DNA of 64,000 nucleotides from Solea solea. Lineage: Eukaryota; Chordata; Actinopteri; Pleuronectiformes; Soleidae. The stretch covers positions 16,002,090-16,066,089 of the forward strand of contig NC_081149.1 in assembly GCF_958295425.1 (NCBI RefSeq). Direction: 5' to 3'. Position numbers and translations under genes: made by a program. The notes under the pieces were generated by a model. That model had not been told where the DNA came from. It did not search any database and saw nothing but the letters and a program-made list of their open reading frames with translations. Below, in pieces: positions 24,801 through 36,301 of this stretch. Every line of letters begins with the position of its first letter. Position 1 is the first letter of the stretch.

Positions 24801-27800
24801 TTAGAACGACATACTATACTATGACTTTTTGTCAAATTTTGGACGACATACTATACTATGACTTTTTGGTCCAATTTTGGACTACATACTATACTATGAC
24901 TCTTTGGTCCAATTTTGGACGACATACTATACTATGACTTCTTGGTCATATTTTGGACAACATACTATACCATGACTTTTTGGTCAGATTTTGGACGACA
25001 TGCAATACTATGTTTTTTTTTTCAAATTTTGTACGACATACTATACTATGACTTTTTTGTTGAATTTAGAACGACATTCTAAAGTATGACTTTTTGGTCA
25101 AATTTTGGACAACATACTAAAGTATGACTTTATTGTCAAATTTTGTAAGACATTCTATACTATGACTTTTTTGTCGAATTTAGAACGACATACTATACTA
25201 TGACTTTTTGGTCAAATTTTTGTACGACATACTTTACTATGACTTTTTGGTCAGATTTTGGACTACATACTAAAGTATGACTTTTTGGTCAAATTTTGGA
25301 CGACATACTATACTATCACTTTTTGGTCAAATTTTGGACGACATACTATACTATGACTTTTTGGTCAGATTTTGGACGACATACAATACTATGACTTTTT
25401 GGTCAAATTTTGGACAACATACAATACTAGGACCTTTTGGTCAAATTTTGGACGACATACAATACTAACATTTTTTTGTCAAATTTGGATGACATACAAT
25501 AATATGACTTTTTGGTCAAATTTTGGACGACATACTATACTATGACTTTTTTGTCAAATTAGGACGACATACAATACTATGACATTTTGGTCAAATTTTG
25601 GACGACATACTATACTATGACTTTTTGGTCAGATTTTGGAGGACATACTGTACTATGACTTTTTGGTCAAATTTTGGACGACATACTATACTGTGACTTT
25701 TGGGTCAAATTTTGGACGACATACTATACTATGACTTTAATGTAAGATTTTAGACGACATACTATACTATGACTTTTTGATCCAATTTTTGTACAACATA
25801 CTATACTATGACTTTTTTGTCAAATTTTGGACGACATACCGTACTATGACTTTTTGGTCAAATTTTGGACGACATACTATACTATGACTTTTTTGTCAGA
25901 TTTTGGACGACATGCAATACTATGTTTTTTTTGTCAAATTTTGTACGACATACAATACTATGACTTTTTTGTTGAATTTAGAACGACATTCTAAAGTATG
26001 ACTTTTTGGTCAAATTTTGGACAACATACTAAAGTATGACTTTATTGTCAAATTTTGTAAGACATACTATACTATGACTTTTTTGTCGAATTTAGAACGA
26101 CATACTTTACTATGACTTTTTGGTCAAATTTTTGTACGACATACTATACTATCACTTTTTGGTCAAATTTTGGACGACATACTATACTATGACTTTTTGG
26201 TCAGATTTTGGACGACAAACAATACTATGACTTTTTGGTCAAATTTTGGACAACATACAATACTAGGACTTTTTGGTCAAATTTTGGACGACATACTATA
26301 CTATGACTTTTTGGTCAGATTTTGGACGACATACAATAATATGACTTTTTGGTCAAATTTTGGACGACATACTATACTATGACTTTTTGGTCCACTTTTT
26401 GTACGACATACTATACTATGACTTTTTTGTCAAATTTAGAACGACATACTAAAGTATGACTTATTGGTCAGATTTTCGACGACATACAATACTATGATTT
26501 TTTTTCAAATTTGGACGACATACAATACTATGACTTTTTTTCAAATTTTGGACGACATACTATACTATGACTTTTTGGTCAGATTTTGGACGACATACTA
26601 TAATAAGACTTTTTGTCAAATTTTAGACGACATACTATACTATGACTTTTTGGTCAAATTTTGCACGACATACTAAAGTATGACTTATTGGTCAGATTTT
26701 GGACGACATACTATACTATGACTTATTGGTCAGATTTTGGACGACATACTATACTATGACTTTTTGTTAAATTTTGGACGACATACTATGACATTTTGGT
26801 CAAATTCTGGATGAAATATTAGGCTAGTACAGCGCTGCTTTAGACAGGACTTGAACTTGCAATCCTTGGTTTAAGAGGCCAGCGTTTTATTCTCCTACAC
26901 CACTGAGATTTCTTTTCACCCTGATACGACATACTATACGATGACTTTTTGGTCAAATTTTGGACGACATACTATACTATGACTATTTGGTCAGATTTTG
27001 GACGACATACTATACTATGACTTTTTGGTCAGATTTTGGACGACATACTATACTATGACTTTTTGGTCCGATTTTGGACGACATACTATACTATGACTTT
27101 TTGGTAAAATTTTGGACAACATACTATACTATGACTTTTTGGTCAGATTATGGACGACATACTAAAGTATGACTTTTTAGTCAAATTTTTGTACGACATG
27201 CTATACTATGACTTTTTTGTCGAACTTAGAGCGACATACTAAAGTATGACTTTTTTTCAAATTTTGGACGACATACTATACTATGACTTTTTGGTCAAAT
27301 TTTGAACGACATTCTATACTATGACTTTTTGGTCAAATTTTGCACGACATACTAAAGTATGACTTATTGGTCAGATTTTGGACGACATACTATACTATGA
27401 CTTATTGGTGAGATTTTGGAAGACATACTATACTATGACTTATTGGTGAGATTTTGGACGACATACTATACTATGACTTTTTGTCGAACTTAGAACGACA
27501 TACTAAAGTATGACTTTTTTGTCATATTTTGGACGACATGCTAACCTATGACTGTTTTGTCCCATTTTGGACGACATACTAACCTATGACTTTTTTGTCA
27601 AATTTTGGAAGACATACTAACCTATGACTGTTTTGTCCAATTTTGGAAGACATACTAACCTATGACTGTTTTGTCCCATTTTGGACGACATACTAACCTA
27701 TGACTTTTTTGTCAAATTTTGGAAGACATACTAAAGTATGACTTTTTTGTAACATTTTGGCGGCATACTATAGTATGACTTTTTCATCACAATTTGGACG

Positions 27801-30800
27801 ACATACTATAGTATGACCTTTTGGTCACATTTTGGACGACATACTATAGTATGACTTTTTTGTAAAATTTTGGAGGACATACTATAGTATGACTTTTTTA
27901 TCACATTTTGGAAGACATACTAAAGTATGACTTTTTGTCAAATTTTGGAAGACATACTAAAGTATGACTTTTTTGTCACATTTTGGACGACATACTAAAG
28001 TATGACTTTTTTGTCACATTTTGGACGACATACTATAGTATGACTTTTTTGTCACATTTTGGACGACATACTATAGTATGACTTTTTTGTCACATTTTGG
28101 ACAACATACTAACCTATGACTTTTTTGTCACATTTTGGACGACATACTAACCTATGACTTTTTTGTCACATTTTGGACGACATACTAACCTATGACTTTT
28201 TTGTCAAATTTTGGAAGACATACTATAGTATGACTTTTTTGTCACATTTTGGACGACATACTAACCTATGACTTTTTTGTCACATTTTGGACGACATACT
28301 AACCTATGACTTTTTTGTCAAATTTTGGAAGACATACTATAGTATGACTTTTTTGTCACATTTTGGACGACATACTAAAGTATGACTTTTTTGTCACATT
28401 TTGGACGACATACTATAGTATGACTTTTTTGTCACATTTTGGACGACATACTAACCTATGACTTTTTTGTCACATTTTGGACGACATACTATAGTATGAC
28501 TTTTTTGTCGAACTTAGAACGACATACTATACTATGACATTTTGGTCAAATTTTGGACGACATACTAAACTATGACATTTTTGTGTGATTTACGACGACA
28601 TACTAAAGTATGACTTTTTTGTCTAAATCTGGATGAAATACTAGGCTAGCACAGCGCTGCTTGAGACAGGACTTGAACTTGCAATCCTTGGTTAAAGAGG
28701 CCAGCATTTTATTCTCCTACACCACTGAGATTTCTTTTCAACCTGATACGACATACTATACTATGACTTTTGGGTCAAATTTTTGACATATTATACTATG
28801 ACTTTTTGGTCAGATTTTGGACGACATACTATACTATGATTTTTTGGTCAAATTTTTGACAACATACTATACTATGACTTTTTGGTCAGATTTTGGACGA
28901 CATATTATACTATGATTTTTTGGTCAAATTTTGGACGACATACTATACTATGACTTTTTGGTCAGATTTTGGACGACATACTATACTATGACTTTTTTGT
29001 AAAATTTTGGACGACATACTATACTATGACTTTTTGGTCAGATTTTGGACAACATACTATACTATGACTTTTTTGTCAAATTTTGGACAACATACTATAC
29101 TATGACTTTTTGGTCAGATTTTGGACGACATACTATACTATGACTTTTTGGTAAAATTTTGGACAACATACTATACTATGACTTTTTGGTCAAATTTTGG
29201 ATGACATACTATACTATGACCTATTTTGTCAGATTTTGGACGACATACAATACTATGACTTTTTGGTCCGATTTTGGACGACATACTATACTATGACTTT
29301 TTGGTAAAATTTTGGACAACATACTATACTATGACTTTTTGGTCAAATTTTGGATGACATACTATACTATGACCTGTTTTGTCAGATTTTGGACGACATA
29401 CAATACTATGACTTTTTTGTCAGATTTTGGACGACATACAATACTATGACTTTTTGGTCAAATTTTGGATGACATACTATACTATGACTTTTTTGTCGAC
29501 TTAAGAACGACATACTAAAGTATGACTTTTTTTCAAATTTTGGACGACATACTATACTATGACTTTTTGGTCCGATTTTGGACGACATACTATACTATGA
29601 CTTTTTGTCAAATTTTAGACGACATACTATACTATGACTTTTTGGTCAGATTATGGACGACATACTAAAGTATGACTTTTTAGTCAAATTTTTGGACGAC
29701 ATACTAACCTATGACTTTTTGTCACATTTTGGACGACATACTAACCTATGACTTTTTTGTCAAATTTTGGAAGACATACTATAGTATGACTTTTTTGTCA
29801 CATTTTGGACGACATACTATAGTATGACTTTTTTGTCACATTTTGGACGACATATTATAGTATGACTTTTTTGTCACATTTTGGACGACATACTATAGTA
29901 TGAACTTTTTTGTCAAAATTTGGACGATGTACTATAGTATGACTTTTTTGGAAGACATACTAAAGTATGATTTCCTTGTCAAATATTCCAATCTGTGACT
30001 GGGCTGCCTCAGGTGGGACTTGAACCCACAAACACTGGCTGAGGAAGCCAGTGCTTTATCCTTTAGGCCATTAGAGCTCTTTGTCACTTTGACACACGTC
30101 TTGTATTTCTCACATTTTGGAAGACATACTAAAGTATGACTTTTTTGTCACATTTTGGACGACATACTATAGTATGACTTTTTTGTCACATTTTGGACGA
30201 CATACTTAAGTATGACTTTTTTTCAAATTTTGGACGACATACTATACTATGACTTTTTGGTCAGATTTTGGACGACATACTATACTATGACTTTTTGTCA
30301 AATTTTAGACGACATACTATACTATGACTTTTTGTCAAATTTTAGACGACATACTATACTATGACTTTTTGGTAAAATTTTGGACAACATACTATACTAT
30401 GACTTTTTGGTCAAATTTTGAACGACATTCTATACTGTGACTTTTTGGTCAAATTTTGCACGACATACTAAAGTATGACTTATTGGTCAGATTTTGGACG
30501 ACATACTATACTATGACTTATTGGTGAGATTTTGGAAGACATACTATACTATGACTTTTTGGTCCGATTTTGGACGACATACTATACTATGACTTATTGG
30601 TGAGATTTTGGACGACATACTATACTATGACTTTTTTGTCGAACTTAGAACGACATACTAAAGTATGACTTTTTTGTCATATTTTGGACGACATACTAAC
30701 CTATGACTGTTTTGTCCCATTTTGGACGACATACTAACCTATGACTTTTTTGTCAAATTTTGGAAGACATACTAACCTATGACTGTTTTGTCCAATTTTG

Positions 30801-33800
30801 GAAGACATACTAACCTATGACTGTTTTGTCCCATTTTGGACGACATACTAACCTATGACTTTTTTGTCAAATTTTGGAAGACATACTAAAGTATGACTTT
30901 TTTGTAACATTTTGGCGGCATACTATAGTATGACTTTTTCATCACAATTTGGACGACATACTATAGTATGACTTTTTGGTCACATTTTGGACGACATACT
31001 ATAGTATGACTTTTTCATCACAATTTGGACGACATACTATACTATGACTTTTTGGTCAGATTTTGGACGACATACAATACTATGACTTCTTGGTCAAATT
31101 TTGAACGCCATACTTAAGTATGACTTTTTGGCAAATTTTGGCGTAGTGGTTAGCACTCTCACCTTGCAGAGAGAAGACCCGGGTTCGAGCCCCGGTTGGA
31201 ACAAGGGCCTTTCTGCATGGAGTTTGCATCTTCTCCCCGTGTGTGCGTGGGTTCTCTCCGGGTTCTCCGGCTTCCTCCTACAAAAACATGCAATGTGGGG
31301 ATAGGTAAATTGGACACTCTAAATTGACCATAGGAGTGAGTGTGAGAGTGAATGGTTGTTTGTCTCTATCTGTGTGTGGCCCTGCGATGGACTGGCGAAC
31401 TGTCCAGGGTGTACCCCGCCTATCGCCCGATGTAGCTGAGATTGGCACAGCACCCCCCGCGACCCTCTGGTGGAGGATAAAGCGGTAGATGATGACTGAC
31501 TGACTATAGTATGACTTTTTGGTCACATTTTGGACGACATACTATAGTATGACTTTTTTGTAAAATTTTGGAGGACATACTATAGTATGACTTTTTTATC
31601 ACATTTTGGAAGACATACTAAAGTATGACTTTTTTGTCACATTTTGGACGACATACTAATTATGACTTTTTTGTCACATTTTGGACGACATACTATAGTA
31701 TGACTTTTTTGTCACATTTTGGACGACATACTATAGTATGACTTTTTTGTCACATTTTGGACGACATACTAACCTATGACTTTTTTGTCACATTTTGGAC
31801 GACATACTATACTATGACTTTTTGGTCAGATTTTGGATGACATACTATACTATGACTTTTTGTTAAATTTTGGACGACATACTATACTATGACTTTTTGG
31901 TCAGATTTTGGATGACATACTATACTATGACTTTTTGTTAAATTTTGGACGACATACTATACTATGACATTTTGGTCAAATTTTGGACGACATACTAAAC
32001 TATGCCATTTTTGTGTGATTTACGACGACATACTAAATTATGACTTTTTTGTCAAATTCTGGATGAAATACTAGGCTAGCACAGCACTGCTTTAGACAGG
32101 ACTTGAACTTGCAATCCTTGGTTTAAGCGGCCAGCGTTTTATTCTCCTACACCACTGAGATTCCTTTTCACCTTGATACGACATACTATACTATGACTTT
32201 TTGGTCAAATTTTGGACGACATACTAAACTATGACTTTTTGGTCAAATTTTGGAAGACATACTATAGTATGACTTTTTTGTCACATTTTGGACGACATAC
32301 TATAGTATGACTTTTTTGTCACATTTTGGACGACATACTAAAGTATGACTTTTTTTCAAATTTTGGACGACATACTATACTATGACTTTTTGGTCAGATT
32401 TTGGACGACATACTATACTATGACTTTTTGTCAAATTTTAGACGACATACTATACTATGACTTTTTGGTCCGATTTTGGACGACATACTATACTATGACT
32501 TTTTGGTAAAATTTTGGACAACATACTATACTATGACTTTTTGGTCAGATTATGGACGACATACTAAAGTATGACTTTTTGGTCAAATTTTTGTACGACA
32601 TGCTATACTATGACTTTTTTGTCGAACTTAGAGCGACATACTAAAGTATGACTTTTTTTCAAATTTTGGACGACATACTATACTATGACTTTTTGGTCAA
32701 ATTTTGAACGACATTCTATACTATGACTTTTTGGTCAAATTTTGCACGACATACTAAAGTATGACTTATTGGTCAGATTTTGGACGACATACTATACTAT
32801 GACTTATTGGTGAGATTTTGGAAGACATACTATACTATGACTTATTGGTGAGATTTTGGACGACATACTATACTATGACTTTTTGTCGAACTTAGAACGA
32901 CATACTAAAGTATGACTTTTTTGTCATATTTTGGACGACATGCTAACCTATGACTGTTTTGTCCCATTTTGGACGACATACTAACCTATGACTTTTTTGT
33001 CAAATTTTGGAAGACATACTAAAGTATGACTTTTTTGTAACATTTTGGCGGCATACTATAGTATGACTTTTTCATCACAATTTGGACGACATACTATAGT
33101 ATGACCTTTTGGTCACATTTTGGACGACATACTATAGTATGACTTTTTTGTCAAAATTTGGACGACATACTATAGTATGACTTTTTTGTAAAATTTTGGA
33201 GGACATACTATAGTATGACTTTTTTATCACATTTTGGAAGACATACTAAAGTATGACTTTTTGTCACATTTTGGACGACATACTAAAGTATGACTTTTTT
33301 GTCACATTTTGGACGACATACTATAGTATGACTTTTTTGTCACATTTTGGACGACATACTATAGTATGACTTTTTTGTCACATTTTGGACAACATACTAA
33401 CCTATGACTTTTTTGTCACATTTTGGACGACATACTAACCTATGACTTTTTTGTCACATTTTGGACGACATACTAACCTATGACTTTTTTGTCAAATTTT
33501 GGAAGACATACTATAGTATGACTTTTTTGTCACATTTTGGACGACATACTATAGTATGACTTTTTTGTCACATTTTGGACGACATACTAACCTATGACTT
33601 TTTTGTCACATTTTGGACGACATACTAACCTATGACTTTTTTGTCAAATTTTGGAATACATACTATAGTATGACTTTTTTGTCACATTTTGGACGACATA
33701 CTAAAGTATGACTTTTTTGTCACATTTTGGACGACATACTATAGTATGACTTTTTTGTCACATTTTGGACGACATACTAACCTATGACTTTTTTGTCACA

Positions 33801-35528
33801 TTTTGGACGACATACTATAGTATGACTTTTTTGTCGAACTTAGAACGACATACTATACTATGACATTTTGGTCAAATTTTGGACGACATACTAAACTATG
33901 ACATTTTTGTGTGATTTACGACGACATACTAAAGTATGACTTTTTTGTCTAAATCTGGATGAAATACTAGGCTAGCACAGCGCTGCTTGAGACAGGACTT
34001 GAACTTGCAATCCTTGGTTAAAGAGGCCAGCATTTTATTCTCCTACACCACTGAGATTTCTTTTCAACCTGATACGACATACTATACTATGACTTTTGGG
34101 TCAAATTTTTGACATATTATACTATGACTTTTGGTCAGATTTTGGACGACATACTATACTATGATTTTTTGGTCAAATTTTTGACAACATACTATACTAT
34201 GACTTTTTGGTCAGATTTTGGACGACATATTATACTATGATTTTTTGGTCAAATTTTGGACGACATACTATACTATGACTTTTTGGTCAGATTTTGGACG
34301 ACATACTATACTATGACTTTTTTGTAAAATTTTGGACGACATACTATACTATGACTTTTTGGTCAGATTTTGGACAACATACTATACTATGACTTTTTTG
34401 TCAAATTTTGGACAACATACTATACTATGACTTTTTGGTCAGATTTTGGACGACATACTATACTATGACTTTTTTGTCAAATTTTGGACGACATACTAAA
34501 GTTTGACTTTTTTGTCAAATTTTGGACGACATACTATACTATGACTTTTTGGTCAAATTTTGTAAGAAATACTAAAGTATGACTTTTTGGTCAAATTTTG
34601 GACGAAATACTAAAGTATGACTTTTTGGTCAAATTTTGTACGACATACTAAAGTATGACTTTTTGGTCATAGTATAGTATGTCTTCCAAAATGAGACAAA
34701 AATGTCATAGTTTAGTATGTTGTCCAAAATGAGACAAAAAAGTAATAGTTAGAGTGCATGCTCCAGCAAGGCATTCTACTGAGAATCAGTATTCGATCAA
34801 AAATGTTGCCGCAGAATTTTCTAGTTATATAAAGAAGTCTCACACTCTGGACCTTTGATACTTTTATTCAAGTACAATACATATACAAGTCTACATTAAT
34901 TATTTGTAACGGAGTATTTGTATTAAGTATTACTACTAACATTACCTTAAACGATCCGAGCACTTCATCCACTGCTGATTAGTGTTACCTGGATCAGGGT
35001 TGAAATGTGCTCTTGTGCCCAGAAAGCTGTAGTTTTGCTTTGTATGCAATCAGTACAGATCAAAAAGAGATAAGGGAGCAGTTGCACAGTGAGAGATTCC
35101 TGTGCTGAGCATGACAATGAGATGGTTTCTTTGTTTGTTTTTTTTGTCTCACAGAACCACAAAGTTGAGAGATATGATTTATGTGTTTTTCAGTGGTCCG
35201 CGGCTACATCAAGAATATCACCCACTACCCTGAAAGTCAGACGTCGTTGGTGGAGGTATCAGCAGTGAGGCTGTACTGGCAGCGCAGTGGACTCTTTAAC
35301 AGACAAGAGGCTTCTGGTGCTTCTGAGTCTGTCTCATCTTGGCATGGACACATCAACACACTCCTGCAGTGTCACATAAAGCCCGGCGATGGAGAGTTCC
35401 TTTTCACTGGCTCAGAACACTTTGGTGAAGCCTGGTTAGGGTGCGCACCACGGTACAAAGACTTCCTGTCTGTTTACAAGACAGCCCAGGCAGCACGTCT
35501 GAATTCCTGTGACTTCCCTTTAGATTGA
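18889..35528 (+). CDS. metrnl: Meteorin-like secreted protein, four coding exons
   Basis: Exons 18889-18974, 19411-19820, 21317-21376 and 35194-35528 join in frame (phases 2, 1, 1) to 296 aa; human METRNL is 311 aa. Meteorin-family proteins are secreted factors active in neural, adipose and immune tissue. Residues 1-21 form a signal peptide ending before DPCNW. Ten cysteines typical of the family are visible, in contexts such as DPCNW, SCRPCNDTE, LGCAP and NSCDF. The C-terminal GEFLFTGSEHFGEAWLGCAPRYKDF block is diagnostic. The ICNSD/F junction is split across intron 3, a 13.8-kb intron filled by a satellite. An in-frame Met at residue 6 could also start the protein. METRNL fits better than METRN and agrees with its neighbourhood beside CBX genes, but a fish-specific paralogue is possible. 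Confidence 0.87.
19821..21316 (+). other. metrnl: metrnl intron 2
   Basis: AT-rich 1.5-kb intron with no recognisable repeat, exon or RNA gene. Intron 1 (18975-19410) is likewise featureless. Confidence 0.65.
21377..22486 (+). other. metrnl: metrnl intron 3, left flank of the satellite
   Basis: Unique AT-rich sequence before the array, with a purine-rich AAGG/GAGG stretch at about 21,610-21,705. No gene is recognised. Confidence 0.6.
26806..26928 (-). pseudogene. tRNA-Arg(CCT)-like relic in the satellite, copy A
   Basis: Read on the - strand, 26,836-26,907 aligns with tRNA-Arg(CCT): a D-arm-like AGTGGTGTAGGAGAATAAAA, an anticodon region GGCCTCTTAAACC where CTT replaces CCT, and a B-box-like AGTTCAAGTCC. 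The acceptor and T stems are degenerate, so it is not expected to make a functional tRNA. It is embedded in satellite units and recurs three more times. Confidence 0.6.
28626..28748 (-). pseudogene. tRNA-Arg-like relic in the satellite, copy B
   Basis: Nearly identical to copy D at 33,950-34,074, including the flanking satellite variants, so it was amplified as part of a larger block. Same tRNA-Arg-like body as copy A on the - strand. Confidence 0.6.
30006..30077 (-). pseudogene. tRNA-Arg(CCT)-like sequence, independent of copies A-D
   Basis: On the - strand this 72-nt stretch has a perfect five-pair anticodon stem (CTGGC/GCCAG) around loop TTCCTCA, giving anticodon CCT. It also has a perfect T stem GTGGG/CCCAC with B box GGTTCAAGTCC, and an A box TGGCCTAAAGG. 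The acceptor stem (GCTCTAA versus CCTGAGGC) pairs poorly, so a pseudogene or SINE head is more likely than a working tRNA. It is single-copy in the array and better preserved than the other four relics. Confidence 0.65.
31141..31504 (+). mobile_element. tRNA-headed SINE inserted in the satellite
   Basis: Starts with a tRNA-like head carrying an A box (TAGTGGTTAGCA) and a perfect B box (GGGTTCGAGCCCC), then the widespread fish block TTCTCCCCGTGTGTGCGTGG, GGCGAACTGTCCAGGGTG and a GATGACTGACTGAC tail. It interrupts the satellite, and array units resume at both edges, so it inserted after amplification began. A truncated relative sits at 60,968-61,216 and a degenerate reverse one at about 51,185-51,400. 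Confidence 0.85.
32055..32177 (-). pseudogene. tRNA-Arg-like relic in the satellite, copy C
   Basis: Same insert as copies A, B and D, on the - strand. It differs by a few substitutions (for example AGCGGCCAGCG where copy A has AGAGGCCAGCG). Confidence 0.6.
33950..34074 (-). pseudogene. tRNA-Arg-like relic in the satellite, copy D
   Basis: Near-identical to copy B with the same flanks, about 5.3 kb away. Part of the duplicated satellite block. Confidence 0.6.
34782..35193 (+). other. metrnl: metrnl intron 3, right flank of the satellite
   Basis: Unique AT-rich sequence between the array end and the last metrnl exon. A pyrimidine-rich tract precedes the TTTTTCAG acceptor. Confidence 0.65.
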
Positions 35529-36301
35529 GGGTCTTGTTATTAAGCCCAAACGTTTTTTATCCACAGGCATTCTGCACTTGCACTGTCGGATCCCTAACAT
35601 TTTAATATGCTGTCAAGGTGGCGTCACCAGCAGGGGTAAAGCTGCTGCATTTCTGGTGAAAACCCCAGTTGGAAGAGAAGGACAGAAGCAAGCAGCAGGG
35701 GCGTCCTGCACTAAGGCTCAGAGAGAGACAGCTTTTGTCTCTTTCCCATCACTGTCCTTGCTCCTAGGAGACTGAGAAGGGGTCGGGTTGCTGCTCTCTC
35801 TTTGTGCTTCGCTCCAGATCGACTGTTGTTCACTTTGCTGCCTCTGTGTGTGTCAGTTTGCCCTCTGAACCGAGGTGGGAGGGAAGTGCCACAATTTTGA
35901 ATCGCCGGTTGGTTTTAATGGAGACAGGCTTGCACATGTGCGATGGTGGGGTTATTTTTAATCCATTTTAATAATTTGTGCTGTTTCACATCCTATTTGT
36001 TTTGTGTATTTATGACATGTAATGTACTGTACTTTTTTATTTTGTTTATTCAAATGATGCTTAACATTGTCCAAATCTGGTTAAACAATGTTTTAATTTG
36101 ACCTTATTTCAAACTTTGATTTTAAAAATGACCTTCCTCCAAAATATTTTGTTACATTTTCTTTTTTCAAAGACCACATGGAATCCTTTAGGTATTTGGA
36201 TGGGCCTAAGACCACTCTGCAGGTCTACATATATATAATTGATTTACTGGATTATCTACAGCCACAGTTCTCCCTCTGATGTAATTTTAATGCACATTAA
36301 A
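35529..36301 (+). other. metrnl: metrnl 3' untranslated region (inferred)
   Basis: Sequence from the stop codon to a candidate ATTAAA signal at 36296-36301, a common variant of the polyadenylation hexamer. The 65-aa frame at 35,578-35,775 is not supported as a gene. Confidence 0.4.

Larger units (their letters stand above)
22487..34781 (+). repeat. 38-bp satellite array bounded by terminal inverted repeats
   Basis: A tandem array of a roughly 38-bp T-rich monomer with core TTTTGGACGACATACTA; dividing the length by 38 suggests about 300 copies, allowing for inserts. The outer ends are inverted copies: the left end near 22,490 reads GAATGCCTTGC, then GGAGCAAGCACTCTAACTAT, and the reverse complement of the right end near 34,778 reads GAATGCCTTGC, then GGAGCATGCACTCTAACTAT. 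Both ends continue into monomers carrying GTCTCATTTTGG, a variant largely confined to the ends; interior units use GTCAAATTTTGG or GTCACATTTTGG. The last two right-hand units (about 34,668-34,745) are inverted. The array lies in metrnl intron 3 and holds tRNA-like relics and a SINE. A mobile element with expanded interior is the best reading; family unknown. Confidence 0.85.

Noticed and set aside
30006..30077. Functional tRNA-Arg gene
   Set aside because: The acceptor stem is poorly paired and it lies inside a satellite; called a pseudogene-like relic.
22800..31100. Reading frames of 60-70 codons inside the satellite, both strands
   Set aside because: They are translations of the 38-bp monomer (recurring FWTTYNTMTF-like strings); stop-free stretches arise because the unit length is not a multiple of three and stops are sporadic.
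22500..34700. CRISPR-like regular repeats with palindromic cores
   Set aside because: The genome is eukaryotic, units abut without unique spacers, and variation is spread over the whole unit.
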